Source: Demequina iriomotensis (GTDB taxonomy: Bacteria > Actinomycetota > Actinomycetes > Actinomycetales > Demequinaceae). From it: 64,000 nt of DNA. Location of the stretch: contig NZ_BBME01000020.1 in the NCBI RefSeq assembly GCF_000971395.1, positions 1 to 64,000 on the forward strand. The letters run 5' to 3'. A program made the translations under genes and the position numbers. This document shows, piece by piece, positions 41,223 to 51,100 of this stretch. How positions within the stretch are numbered: position 1 is the stretch's first letter; every line of letters begins with the position of its first letter. The notes under the pieces are model-generated. The model was not told the origin of the DNA and did no database searches. It saw only the letters and a program-made list of their open reading frames with translations.

Positions 41223-43493
41223 CTAGGCCTCGCGGACCGCGTAGGTGCGGCCGGAGGCGCCGGACGCCGTGAGCGAGCCCTCGCGCGAGGCGATGGTGAC
41301 GGTGTCGCTCGAGCCGTCCGACGAGTGGAGGGCGACCTCGCGCGTGGCGGGTCCGCCCGGGTAGACCACCAGCTCGACGTCCGCGAGGTAGTCGTAGTCG
41401 GGGCGGTCGTCCCGCGTGCCGCGCGCGAGCACCGCGCCGGGGCGCACGTACAGCGGCATCGAGTCGAACCCGTGCGTCTCGCGCAGCCAGCGGCCGCCCT
41501 GCACGCGGTCCCCGGTGAGCAGCGACGTCCACTCGCCCTCGGGCAGGTAGAGGTCGACCGTCCCGGACTCCGACATGACCGGCGCGACCAGGAGGTCCGG
41601 GCCGAGCATGTACTGCCGGTCCAGGTGCTGCGTCGCGGGGTCGCCGGGGAACGCGAGGAACATCGGCCGCATCATCGGCAGCCCGGTCTCGGACGTCTCG
41701 ACCGAGGCGGCGTACAGGTACGGCATGAGCGACAGCTTGAGCTTCGTGAAGGCGCGCGCGACGTCGACGGCCTCGTCGTCGAAGGCCCACGGCACGCGGT
41801 AGGAGCCGCTGCCGTGGAGTCGCGAGTGCGAGGACATGAGGCCGAAGGCCAGCCAGCGCTTGAAGACGCCGGCGTCGGGGGTGCCCTCGAAGCCGCCGAT
41901 GTCGTGGCTCCAGTAGCCGAACCCGGACGACATGAGCGACAGCCCGCCGCGCAGGGTCTCGGCCATCGACACGTACGACGACGAGTTGTCTCCGCCCCAG
42001 TGCACGGGCATCGTCTGCCCGCCTGCCGTGCCCGAGCGCGCGAACAGGACCGCCTGCCCCTCGCCCTTCTCCTCGACCAGCGCCTCCCACACGGCCTCGT
42101 TGTACAGCTGCGTGTAGAGGTTGTGCATGGTCTGCGGGTCCGAGCCGTCGTGCCACACCACATCGGTGGGGATGCGCTCGCCGAAGTCGGTCTTGATCGC
42201 GTCCACGCCCTGGCGCGCGAGGCGGCGGACGAACTCCTGGAACCACGCCCGCGCGTCGGGGTTGGTGAAGTCGACCAGGCCCATGCCGGCCTGCCACAGG
42301 TCCCACTGCCACACCGACCCGTCCGCGCGCTTGACCAGGTAGCCGTTCTCGACCCCCTCGCGGAACATCCGGCCGCGCTGCGCGATGTAGGGGTTGATCC
42401 ACGCGGACACGTGCAGGTCCTTCTCGGTGTGCATCCGCTCGAGCATCGCGTCCGGGTCGGGGAACACGCGCTCGTCCCACACGCCGTCGGTCCAGTTGAA
42501 CTCGCGCATCCAGAAGCAGTCGTAGTGGAACACCGACAGCGGGATGTCGCGCTCGCGCATGCCGTCGACGAACGACGCCACCGTCGCCTCGCCGTACTGC
42601 GTGGTGAACGAGGTCGACAGCCACAGCCCGAACGACCAGTCGGGCACGCGAGGCGGGCGGCCCAGCAGCCGCGTGTACCGCTCCACCGCCTCGGCCGGGG
42701 TGGGACCCGCGAACACCAGGTACTCGAGCGACTCGCCGCCGGTCGAGAACTGCACGCGCTCGACGGCCTCGGATCCCACCTCGAAGCTCACGTGCTCGGG
42801 GTGGTTGACCAGGACGCCGTAGCCGCGCGACGACAGGTAGAAGGGCACGGACTTGTAGGCCTGCTCGGAGCTGGTGCCGCCGTCGGCGTGCCAGATGTCC
42901 ACGCTCTGACCGTTCTTCACGAACGGGCCGAAGCGCTCGCCGAGGCCGTAGATGGTCTCGCCGACGCCCAGGTCGAGCTGCTCGTGCACGTAGGCACGAT
43001 GCGGCGCGAGCCCCGTCTCGGTGTAGCCGGCCACGCCCGCGGGCTCCGCGGGCACCGGAGCGTCCTTGGCGAGCCGCATGTAGCCGACCGAGTGGTGGCC
43101 CGAGCCGGTGATGCGCTCGCCGTCGACCTCGAAGTCGAGGCGCCACGGGGCGCCCTGCGCGACGCGCGCGGTGAGGCGCCCGGACGTCAGGGTGCCGCCC
43201 GCATCGTCCACCACGGCCACGCCCGCACCCTCGGAGGCGCCGGGCATGCGGAAGCCGGGGGACGGCCGCGCGCCCTGGTGATGGTCGATCCGGACCCGCA
43301 CCACGCCCTCGAGCGGCGAGGACAGCGTGACCGTGAGCATCGCGCGGTTGAGCACGTCGCCGCGGGACGCGATGACCTTGGTGGGGGCGTGGACCGTGAG
43401 GGTGTCGCCCTCGGCCCAGACGTCGTAGGCCTCCTCGGCGTAGAGCGCCTCGACGCCGGGGCGCCGCAGCCAGAATCCGTCGGTGAACTTCAC
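41223..43493 (-). CDS. yicI: Alpha-xylosidase (glycoside hydrolase family 31)
   Basis: A 756-aa intracellular GH31 enzyme releasing xylose from the ends of xylo-oligosaccharides such as isoprimeverose. The nucleophile is Asp436 in KTDFGERIP, a sequence specific to YicI-type xylosidases. The acid/base is Asp502 in VHWGGD; the 66-residue gap equals that in E. coli YicI. No signal peptide. The GTG start overlaps the permease stop and has GGAG 7 nt upstream. Last gene of the importer operon, so its substrate should be what the importer brings in. Confidence 0.93.
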   Translation of the reverse strand: MKFTDGFWLRRPGVEALYAEEAYDVWAEGDTLTVHAPTKVIASRGDVLNRAMLTVTLSSPLEGVVRVRIDHHQGARPSPGFRMPGASEGAGVAVVDDAGGTLTSGRLTARVAQGAPWRLDFEVDGERITGSGHHSVGYMRLAKDAPVPAEPAGVAGYTETGLAPHRAYVHEQLDLGVGETIYGLGERFGPFVKNGQSVDIWHADGGTSSEQAYKSVPFYLSSRGYGVLVNHPEHVSFEVGSEAVERVQFSTGGESLEYLVFAGPTPAEAVERYTRLLGRPPRVPDWSFGLWLSTSFTTQYGEATVASFVDGMRERDIPLSVFHYDCFWMREFNWTDGVWDERVFPDPDAMLERMHTEKDLHVSAWINPYIAQRGRMFREGVENGYLVKRADGSVWQWDLWQAGMGLVDFTNPDARAWFQEFVRRLARQGVDAIKTDFGERIPTDVVWHDGSDPQTMHNLYTQLYNEAVWEALVEEKGEGQAVLFARSGTAGGQTMPVHWGGDNSSSYVSMAETLRGGLSLMSSGFGYWSHDIGGFEGTPDAGVFKRWLAFGLMSSHSRLHGSGSYRVPWAFDDEAVDVARAFTKLKLSLMPYLYAASVETSETGLPMMRPMFLAFPGDPATQHLDRQYMLGPDLLVAPVMSESGTVDLYLPEGEWTSLLTGDRVQGGRWLRETHGFDSMPLYVRPGAVLARGTRDDRPDYDYLADVELVVYPGGPATREVALHSSDGSSDTVTIASREGSLTASGASGRTYAVREA

Positions 43494-44377
43494 TTCACTG
43501 CTCCTGCCGTGATGCCGCGCGTGAGGGTGCGCTGGAAGATGAGGAAGAAGATGATCGTCGGGATGATGCTGATGAGCGTGCCCGCGATGAGGGTGGTCGT
43601 GTCGGTCTGGCGCTCGCCGTTGAGTTGCTCGAGCAGCAGCGGCACGGTCAGCGAGTCCGAGGTGTTGAGGAAGGCCAGCGGCAGCAGGAACTCGTTCCAC
43701 GTCCAGATGAAGAAGAACACCATGAGGACCGAGAGCGTGGGTCGCACCACGGGCACGATGACCGAGCGCAGCGTGCGCCACCGCGTCGCGCCGTCGACGG
43801 CGGCCGCCTCGAGGATCTCCTTCGGGAAGGTCCCGAGCAGCGACGACAGCAGGTAGGTGCCGAAGGCCGACTGGATGACGACGAAGGTCAGGATGACCGA
43901 CCAGGGATTCGACAGCAGGCCCAGGTCGTCGTAGAGCTTGAACAGCGGGTCGAAGAGCATCTCCTGCGGGACCAGGTTCGCCATGAGGAAGACGAGCACG
44001 ATCCACGTGCGCCCGCGGACGCGGCCGATGCCGATCGCGAACGAGTTGAGCACGGACACGACCACCGCGATGATCGCGACCATCGTGGAGATGAAGATCG
44101 AGTTCCACAGCGCGCGCGGGAAGTTCTGGGTCTCCCAGAAGGTGCGGATGCCCTCGAAGCTGAGCGCCTGCGGGAGCTCGAGCGGGCCCGAGTTCGCGTA
44201 GTCCTGCGGCGACTTGAAGGCGTTGAGCAGGAGCAGCAGCATCGGGAACACGACGGCGAGCGCGCCGAGGATCGCGAGGATCAGCAGCACCCACTCGGCC
44301 GCGGTGCGCGGTCGGGTCTTGTTCCGGCGTCCCTCGGGGGACGATGCGGGCGCGGGGGCCTGGACGGTGGCGGTCAT
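43490..44377 (-). CDS. Carbohydrate ABC transporter permease (MalG type)
   Basis: A 295-aa inner-membrane permease with six transmembrane helices. The EAA loop contacting the ATPase reads ILEAAAVDGATRWRTLRSVI. An Ala/Pro-rich N-terminus of about 25 residues precedes the first helix. It lies 3 bp after the partner permease gene. Confidence 0.93.
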   Translation of the reverse strand: MTATVQAPAPASSPEGRRNKTRPRTAAEWVLLILAILGALAVVFPMLLLLLNAFKSPQDYANSGPLELPQALSFEGIRTFWETQNFPRALWNSIFISTMVAIIAVVVSVLNSFAIGIGRVRGRTWIVLVFLMANLVPQEMLFDPLFKLYDDLGLLSNPWSVILTFVVIQSAFGTYLLSSLLGTFPKEILEAAAVDGATRWRTLRSVIVPVVRPTLSVLMVFFFIWTWNEFLLPLAFLNTSDSLTVPLLLEQLNGERQTDTTTLIAGTLISIIPTIIFFLIFQRTLTRGITAGAVK

Positions 44378-44380
44378 GGC

Positions 44381-45355
44381 TCAGGCGTCCTTTCGCTCGG
44401 CGCGGGTCTGCACGCGGATGAAGATGATGGCGACGATCACGACGAGGATGGTGATGGCCGAGGCGATGGTCGCGGCGTAACCCTTGTCGGTGCCCTTGAT
44501 GAACTCCTGGTACGCGTAGAACGAGGGCACGTACGTGGACTTCGACGGCCCGCCCTGCGTGAGGATGAACACGGGTGCGAACACCTTGAGCGCGGCGATC
44601 GTGGTGGTGAGGGCGACCACGAAGACCTCGGGCCGGATCATCGGCAGCGTGATGGCGCGGAAGCGCTGGAACCAGTTGGCGCCGTCGAGCTCCGCGGCCT
44701 CGTACAGCTGCGGGTCGACGCGCTGGAGCGCCGCCATGAAGATCACCACGGGGTAGCCGATCTGGATCCAGATCATCAGCACCATGACCGAGGCCATGGC
44801 CGTCGAGTACTGGCCGCCCAGCCAGTTGACCTCGACGGTCGAGCCCGTGATCGCGGACAGGAACTGGTTGAGCACGCCGTCGGAGTTGGGCTTGAGGATC
44901 CAGCTGAACATCACGCCCGCGACCGCGATCGGCAGGATCTGGGGCAGGTAGTAGGTGGCGCGCAGGAAGCTCGACAGCTTGGCGCCGAAGCGCCGGCCCA
45001 CCACGTCGAACAGCAGCGCGGCGATGACGAGGCCCAGCAGGGTGGGGACGATCACCATGGCGATGATCACCAGGACGATGTTCTTGAACGACTGGAGGAA
45101 CTCCGTGTCGGAGAACAGCGCGATCCAGTTCTCGAGCCCGGCGAAGTGCTCCTCCGCGCGGCCGCCGCGCCAGTGGAAGAAGCTGAGGCGCACGTTGCGC
45201 ACGATCGGGTAGAAGATCACGAGGCCCACGAGGAGGGCGCCGGGGATGAGGTACAGCCAGTACCCGCGCTTGTTCGCGTCGCGCTGCGGGATGCGGGCCT
45301 GCTCGTCGGTGCCGGCGCGAGGGCGCTTGCGCGTGAGGGGAGGGGTCGAGGTCAT
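44381..45355 (-). CDS. Carbohydrate ABC transporter permease (MalF type)
   Basis: A 324-aa permease with six transmembrane helices and EAA loop YEAAELDGANWFQRFRAITL. Together with the MalG-type protein it forms the membrane channel. No ATP-binding gene is present in the operon, so a shared MsiK-like ATPase encoded elsewhere is expected. Confidence 0.93.
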   Translation of the reverse strand: MTSTPPLTRKRPRAGTDEQARIPQRDANKRGYWLYLIPGALLVGLVIFYPIVRNVRLSFFHWRGGRAEEHFAGLENWIALFSDTEFLQSFKNIVLVIIAMVIVPTLLGLVIAALLFDVVGRRFGAKLSSFLRATYYLPQILPIAVAGVMFSWILKPNSDGVLNQFLSAITGSTVEVNWLGGQYSTAMASVMVLMIWIQIGYPVVIFMAALQRVDPQLYEAAELDGANWFQRFRAITLPMIRPEVFVVALTTTIAALKVFAPVFILTQGGPSKSTYVPSFYAYQEFIKGTDKGYAATIASAITILVVIVAIIFIRVQTRAERKDA

Positions 45356-45370
45356 GAGGAGTCCGTCTCC

Positions 45371-45402
45371 GGCGGGGGCCCGGTGGTCCCGGGGCCCCCG
45401 CC
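45371..45402 (-). promoter_or_regulatory. Intercistronic hairpin between binding-protein and permease genes
   Basis: An 11-bp all-G+C stem (45371-45381 with 45392-45402) and 10-nt loop, 19 bp after the binding-protein stop and 16 bp before the permease start. Such hairpins raise binding-protein expression over the permeases by protecting the upstream mRNA or causing partial termination. Confidence 0.7.
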
Positions 45403-45420
45403 TTGCGAGCGTGCGGGCGG

Positions 45421-46752
45421 CTAGCGCAGGTCCGCGACGTAGCTCTCGTAGTAGTCCATGAGCTGGTCGTTCGCGCCGGCGCCGTCGACGTCGCCGTTAA
45501 CGATGCTCTGCATCACGGAGTTGAGGTCGCCGTAGAACGTGGGCGTCGGCCAGTCGGGGTAGAAGGACAGGCCGTCATCGGCGTTGACCTGGTTGAACAG
45601 GTCGATGAGCACCTTCGCGTCCTCGTCGGTGATCGACTCGGTGTCGGCCGCGACGGGCAGGCCGCCCGACTCGCCCAGCAGGTTCTGGACCTCGGGTCGC
45701 ATGGTGATGTCGATGAAGATCTCCGCGAGCTCGGGCTGCTTCGACTCGACCGGGACCACCCAGATGTTGCCGCCCGAGCCGGGCGTCAGCGTGGTGCCGG
45801 GCCATTCGGCGATGCCGAAGTCGAAGTCGGTGATGTCCGACAGCATGCGGCCGTACCACCAGGAGCCCGAGTAGAACATCGGCGCCTCGCCGTTGATGAA
45901 CTGGAGGCCGGCGTCCTCGGCGGTCATGCCGGAGGCGTCCTTGCTGATGTAGCCCTGGTCGACCCAGTCCGTGAGGGTGTCGGAGGCGTAGCTCACCTCG
46001 GGGCCGGTCCAGTCGACGGCGTTCTCGTACAGCTGGTAGTCGTTGACCCACTGGCGGTCCGCCTGCGACAGCGCGAGCTGGTACCAGAGCTGCCCCATCG
46101 GGTACTCCTGCGCGGAGGTCGTGAGCGGGGTGACGCCCTCGTCGAGGAACGCCTGCATCGCGGTCTCGAGGCCCGCCTCGTCGGTGGGCACCTCGATGCC
46201 GTATTCGTCGAACATGTCCTGGTTGAAGTACAGGAACACGAACTCGCCGTAGTTCGGGACGCCGTACCAGGAGCCGGAGCCCATGACGCCGTCCTCGTCG
46301 TACTTCGCGATGGTGTCGATGCCGGCGCTGAGCTTGTCGCCCCAGCCGTAGGTCTCGTACGCGTCGTCGAGCGGCAGGATCACGCCGGTCGCCGCGAGCT
46401 GGCCGGCGGTGCCGTTGCCCTTGTTGTACTCGGAGACGTCGGGCGCGTCCGAGGAGTCGAAGAGCTGCTGCGCCGAGGCGTTGAGGTCCTCGAACGCGGT
46501 GGTCTGGAGGTTCACGGTCGCGCCGGTCTCCTCCTCGAAGATCTCGATGGCCTTGTTCCAGGCGATGCCCATCGCGGACTCGTCGCCTTCGTAGTGCATG
46601 ACGGTGAGGGTCTCGCCCGCCCAGTCGCCGGATCCGCCGCTCGCGCCGGCGGAGGAACCGCCGTCGCCGCCGTCGTCCGAGCCGGAGCATGCCGTGAGAG
46701 AGAGCGCGCCTGCCGCGAGCACAGCTGCGGTGGCGCCGATGCGGTACTTCAT
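45421..46752 (-). CDS. Sugar-binding lipoprotein of the ABC importer
   Basis: A 443-aa extracytoplasmic solute-binding protein, family 1. Lipobox LTAC (Cys 22) is followed by a Ser/Gly linker and LTVMHYEGDESAMGIAWNKA. The aromatic-rich body (FYSGSWWYGRML, WGDKL, YPDWPTPTFYGD) fits oligosaccharide binding. The ATG at 46752 has AGGAA upstream. First structural gene of the operon behind the LacI gene, with an operator in its upstream gap. Confidence 0.92.
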   Translation of the reverse strand: MKYRIGATAAVLAAGALSLTACSGSDDGGDGGSSAGASGGSGDWAGETLTVMHYEGDESAMGIAWNKAIEIFEEETGATVNLQTTAFEDLNASAQQLFDSSDAPDVSEYNKGNGTAGQLAATGVILPLDDAYETYGWGDKLSAGIDTIAKYDEDGVMGSGSWYGVPNYGEFVFLYFNQDMFDEYGIEVPTDEAGLETAMQAFLDEGVTPLTTSAQEYPMGQLWYQLALSQADRQWVNDYQLYENAVDWTGPEVSYASDTLTDWVDQGYISKDASGMTAEDAGLQFINGEAPMFYSGSWWYGRMLSDITDFDFGIAEWPGTTLTPGSGGNIWVVPVESKQPELAEIFIDITMRPEVQNLLGESGGLPVAADTESITDEDAKVLIDLFNQVNADDGLSFYPDWPTPTFYGDLNSVMQSIVNGDVDGAGANDQLMDYYESYVADLR

Positions 46753-46816
46753 TGTCCGTTCCTGCTTCCTTGTCGTGGCCACGGGGGCCTGCTGGGTGCA
46801 TCGTCGGCTCGAGGTT

Positions 46817-46830
46817 TCGAAGCGCTTCGA
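46817..46830. promoter_or_regulatory. LacI-family operator O1
   Basis: TCGAAGCGCTTCGA, a perfect 14-bp palindrome 65 bp upstream of the binding-protein gene. Identical to the site upstream of the lacI-type gene, and carrying the central CG of LacI/GalR operators. Confidence 0.85.
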
Positions 46831-46861
46831 CGATGCGCGTGCGCGGGTCAGCGGAGCTTGG

Positions 46862-47896
46862 TCATGAGACCCGCCTGAGGGGTGGGTAGCCCGGCGTCCT
46901 GGTGACGACGGAACCCTGGTCGATGTACGTCGGGGGGAGGAGGACGATGCGGGGGTCGAGACCCCCGCCGTCGATCGCCTGGACCAGGAGGTCCACGGCG
47001 GCGGTGCACGAGGCGCGGGCATCGAGCGGCATGGTGTCGAACGGCACGGCGAACCGTGCGGTGGAGAAGCTCACGCCCGCCGCGATCACCGAGATGTCGC
47101 GCGGGATGCTGAGACCGCGGGCGGTCAGGGTCGCGGACAGCGAGGAGGCGACGTCGGCGGTGGTGTTGAGCACGATCCCGTCGAGCCCGGGCAGCGCGTC
47201 GAAGAGCCGGTTCACGCTTCCCTGGGCGGTGTGCCCGTTGGGGTGGACGACGGCGTGGCGCACGTGGCGGCGCTCGCACTGCGCGACGAAGGCGCGCAGG
47301 AAGCGGCGCGTGAAGTTGGAGCCGCGGTCGAGCGTCTCGACGCGGTGGGAGATGAGGCCGATCTCCCGGTGCCCCGACTGGACCAGCCGGTCGACGGCGG
47401 CGCGCGCCGCCTCCTCGAAGTCGAGGTCGACGCACACGAGGCCCTCCGTGTCGGCCGGGATGCCGACGAACACCGTGGGGCAGTCGAGCGACCGGGCGAG
47501 CGCCACGCGCGCATCGTCCTCGTCGACGTCGAGGACCACGATGCCGTCCGCGAGCTGCGTGGCGGCCGAGCGGCGCATGCCGTCGAGGGCGTCGTCGTCG
47601 ACCAGCAGCAGGGTGTCGTAGCCGTGCGTGCGGGCGACCTTGGTGGACTCCATCGCGAAGGCCATGTGCGCGGCGTCGTCGGTGTCGGCGTGGACGGGTT
47701 CGCTCACCGCGATGATGTGGGAGCGGTGCGCGGCGAGCATCCGGGCGCTCGCGTGGGGGAGGTAGCCGAGCTCCTGCGCGGCGGCGAGGACGCGGTCGCG
47801 GGTGTCGGTCCGGATCGAGCGCTTGCCGCTCAGCGCGTACGAGACGGTGCTGATGGACACCCCAGCGGCCTGCGCCACCTCGGCGATCGTCGCCAT
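46862..47896 (-). CDS. LacI-family transcriptional repressor
   Basis: A 344-aa repressor. The helix-turn-helix and hinge are ATIAEVAQAAGVSISTVSYA and LGYLPHASARMLAAHRS. The rest is the periplasmic-binding-protein-like effector domain. It lies directly upstream of the importer operon on the same strand. Two identical operators, one before its own gene and one before the operon, indicate autoregulation and repression of xylo-oligosaccharide uptake until an inducer is present. Confidence 0.93.
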   Translation of the reverse strand: MATIAEVAQAAGVSISTVSYALSGKRSIRTDTRDRVLAAAQELGYLPHASARMLAAHRSHIIAVSEPVHADTDDAAHMAFAMESTKVARTHGYDTLLLVDDDALDGMRRSAATQLADGIVVLDVDEDDARVALARSLDCPTVFVGIPADTEGLVCVDLDFEEAARAAVDRLVQSGHREIGLISHRVETLDRGSNFTRRFLRAFVAQCERRHVRHAVVHPNGHTAQGSVNRLFDALPGLDGIVLNTTADVASSLSATLTARGLSIPRDISVIAAGVSFSTARFAVPFDTMPLDARASCTAAVDLLVQAIDGGGLDPRIVLLPPTYIDQGSVVTRTPGYPPLRRVS

Positions 47897-47962
47897 CTCG
47901 ACTCCATCGTCTCGTGCGGTCGGGCGTCCGCGCCGACGCGGTCCGTCCGGTTCCTCCGGTTG

Positions 47963-47978
47963 GTCGAAGCGCTTCGAC
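47963..47978. promoter_or_regulatory. LacI-family operator O2 (autoregulatory)
   Basis: GTCGAAGCGCTTCGAC, a 16-bp palindrome lying downstream of the predicted -10 of the repressor gene, where bound repressor would block transcription. Confidence 0.85.
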
Positions 47979-47995
47979 AGCGCCCCGATGCCCCG

Positions 47996-48024
47996 ACGTT
48001 ATGTTGGACGCCGCAACAAAGCAA
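47996..48024 (-). promoter_or_regulatory. Promoter of the LacI-type gene
   Basis: On the minus strand, TTGCTT (-35, 48019-48024) and TAACGT (-10, 47996-48001) are 17 bp apart. This is one of the few promoters in the window with both hexamers. Confidence 0.65.
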
Positions 48025-48067
48025 GCGCGATTACCGAATCGTGATCTTTTTGCGCCGGTCGACGCGC

Positions 48068-48129
48068 GTCCGCCCCGGAGCCCGCTTCGCGCGAGCAGCA
48101 GCTCGTGCTCGGCCGGGTCCGGGGCGGAC
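48068..48129 (-). terminator. Terminator of the lamin-tail protein gene
   Basis: A perfect 12-bp G+C stem (48068-48079 with 48118-48129) enclosing a 38-nt loop, 9 bp beyond the stop codon. It overlaps a GGACGATGCG copy at 48126-48135. Confidence 0.6.
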
Positions 48130-48137
48130 GATGCGCG

Positions 48138-51100
48138 TCAGCGGCGCGCGCGCCGCCTCTGCTCGAGGAGCACGCCGCCCGTCACCAGCAGCGCGAGGGC
48201 GAGCGCGATCGCGGCGTCGACGTCGGCGCCCGTCGAGGACAGCGCGGCGGCGGTGACCTCGAGCGCGAGGGTGCCGATGAGCGTCCCGTCGGCGGCGTAC
48301 ACGTACAGCGTGTGGTCGCCCGCCTCGGTGGCGGACGGGATGGTGACGGCGAGGTCGCCTGCGGCGTCTGCGACCGTGGTCCCGAGCAGCACCGGGTCGG
48401 AGTGCAGCCAGGACGCGGCGTGCTCGCCGGCCCACGCCGAGCCGAGCCCGACCGTGATGGTCCCGCCCGCGACCACCGAGCCGGGGCCCGCGAGGGTGAT
48501 GGGCTCCCACGCATCGTCGTCGCCGGTGCCGGTGCCGGTGCCGGTGCCGGTGCCGGGGTCGGGGTCGCCGCCCGACCCACCGTCCGACCCACCGTCCGAC
48601 CCACCGTCCGACCCGCCGTCCGACCCGCCGTCCGACCCGCCCGCCGCGCACGGCAGCGTGCCGGCGCGCAGCGAGAAGCCGTCGGTGTCCGCATCGTCCG
48701 CGTAGTACGTGGGCACGGCGCCGTCGACGCACAGCGTCGCGTCGCCGACCGCGAAGCCCTCGTTGGCGATGTTCGCCATGCCGGCGGGCCGCTCGTACAG
48801 CGCGCTCGCGGAGAAGACGCCGTCCACCAGCGTGTACGCAGCGATGCGGCCGTCGCAGGCCTCGTCGCACACCACCCACAGCTGGTCGCGCTCGGCATCG
48901 AACTGCACGTCGGCCACCAGGGAGAACGCCACCTCGTCGGTGGGGATCGTCGCGACCCGCGCGAACGAGCCGTCGGCGTTCAGCGCGTAGAGGTACGCGC
49001 TCGCGGTGCCCTCGACGCCGACCACGAACAGCCCGTCGCCGTGCCCCGCGTACGCGGCGGGCGCGTAGGCGGCGCTAGTCGACTCGTCGACCAGGCCGCC
49101 GGCGACCAGCCAGGCGTCCGGGATCCACGTGACGCCCTCGAGCCCGCCGTTGGCGGCAAGGCCGGGGAAGTCCGCCGCGAGGTTCCACTCGGCGGTCGCG
49201 ACCAGGGTGCCCGAGGCGCCGACCGGCTCGAACCGCAGGACCGCGGGACGGCTCACCGAGCTCGCCGAGTTGTCGCGCTCCGACGAGACGTAGACCGCGC
49301 CGTCGGCGGCGGCGTGCACGCCCTCGGCGTCGACGATCCCGCCGCCCCCGGGGTACGCGAGCGTCCACTCGCCCGTGACCTCGCCCGCGGGGGTCATCCG
49401 GTAGAGGAGCCCGTCGCCGTTCTGCACGGCCCACAGCGTGCCGTCGGCGAAGTCGACGCCGGACAGGTCGCCGCCGAAGGTCGCCTCGTCGTCGAGAGGC
49501 GCGACGTCGGCGCCGCCGGGCCACGCGAGCGCCGCTGCGAGGCCCGCGCAGTCGTTCGGCGCGCCCTTGGTGGACGATGCGGTGGTCTCGAAGTCGCCCG
49601 TGCCGTCGGGGCAGCGGCCGTAGGTGGTGCCAGCGTGGGCGGTCCACGCGTAGGAGTCGAGCAGCGCGCCCGACGCGTCGAAGAGGCGCACCTCGTCCTC
49701 CCCGCCGAGCCCGAAGTCGAGCACGTCGACCGCGGCGACGGCGCCCGCCCCGAGCATCGTCCCCGCCGGGATCGTCAGCGCGTGGCCGTCGTCGGAGTCC
49801 TTGAGGACCGCGCCGCCCAGGTCGACCTCGGTCGCGCCCAGGTTGATGAGCTCGACCCAGTCGCTCGCGTCGCCGCTGGACTCGACCTCGTTGATGCGGA
49901 CCGGGAGCGAGCAGGAGTTGGGCGCTCCCTTCGAGGAGAAGGCCGCGTCGATCCAGTCGCCCGTGCCGTCGGGGCAACGCGACCAGGACACGAGCGCGTG
50001 GGTGGACCACGTGGTCGCCGCGACGAGCGTGCCCGCGAGGTCGTAGAGGCGGAAGGCGTCGCCGTTGCCCAGGCCGAACGTGAAGCCCTCGGGGTAGGTC
50101 GCGGACTGCTGGTCGATGACGAGCAGGCCGCCGGCCGGGACCACCGAGCCCGCAGGCACCACGTCGGTGCGGCCGTCGTCGTTGTCCTTGATCGCCCACC
50201 CGGAGATGTCGATCGGGGCGGCGGTGAGGTTCATGACCTCGACCCAGTCCGTGTCGTCGCCGTTGGACTCGACCTCGTTGATCGCGAGCGAGGTCGAGAG
50301 CTCGGCGGGCTCGTCGACGGGCTCCTCCGGCAGGGTGCCCGCGCACGCGTTCGCGGCGCCCGGGGTCGGGGCGGCGGTGTCGACGAAGGCACCGGTGCCG
50401 TCGGGGCAGCGCCCGTAGGTCTGCGCCGCGTGGGTGTCGCCCCACGTGTACGCCTCGAACGGCGTCGCGGCCGCCGTGTCGGCGGTCCCCGGGTCGAAGA
50501 GCCGGACGCTGTCGCCCTTGCCCAGGCCGAACGTGAAGTCGACGTCGCCGACCAGCGTGAGGAAGCCGCCTGCCGGGATCGGGTCGAGGCCGGCGAGGGT
50601 GACCTGCGACTCGTCCTTCGAGTCCGCGACCACCACGCCGTTGACGTCGAGCGGCGCGTCCGCGACGTTGACCAGCTCGATCCAGTCCGCGCCGCCCAGC
50701 ACGGCGTCCGCACCCGAGGACTCGACCTCGTTGATGCGCAGCGCGCTCGCGGGGGTCACGGTGACCGGGCAGTCGTTCACGGCGCCCTTGGTGGACGATG
50801 CGGTGTCGACGAAGGCGCCGGTGCCGTCGGGGCAGCGTCCGTAGGTCTGCGCCGCGTGCGAGGCCCAGCCGTACGAGTCGACCAGCGTGGTGCCGTCCGG
50901 CAGGAACACCCGCGCCGCGTCCGCGCCGCCGAGCCCGAAGCCGCCCTCGACGTCCACGTCGATCGCGAGGAAGCCGCCCGGAGCGAGCGAGGTGCCTGCG
51001 GGGATCGCGAGCGTGCGCGCATCGTTGTCGTCCTTGAGGATCCAGCCGGACACGTCGACCGCGGTCTCACCCGTGTTGGTGAGCTCGATCCAGTCGCCGG

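Noticed and set aside
48522..48641. Regular direct repeats that could suggest a CRISPR array
   Set aside because: Units are 6 and 12 bp with no spacers and encode an in-frame Gly/Ser/Asp linker.
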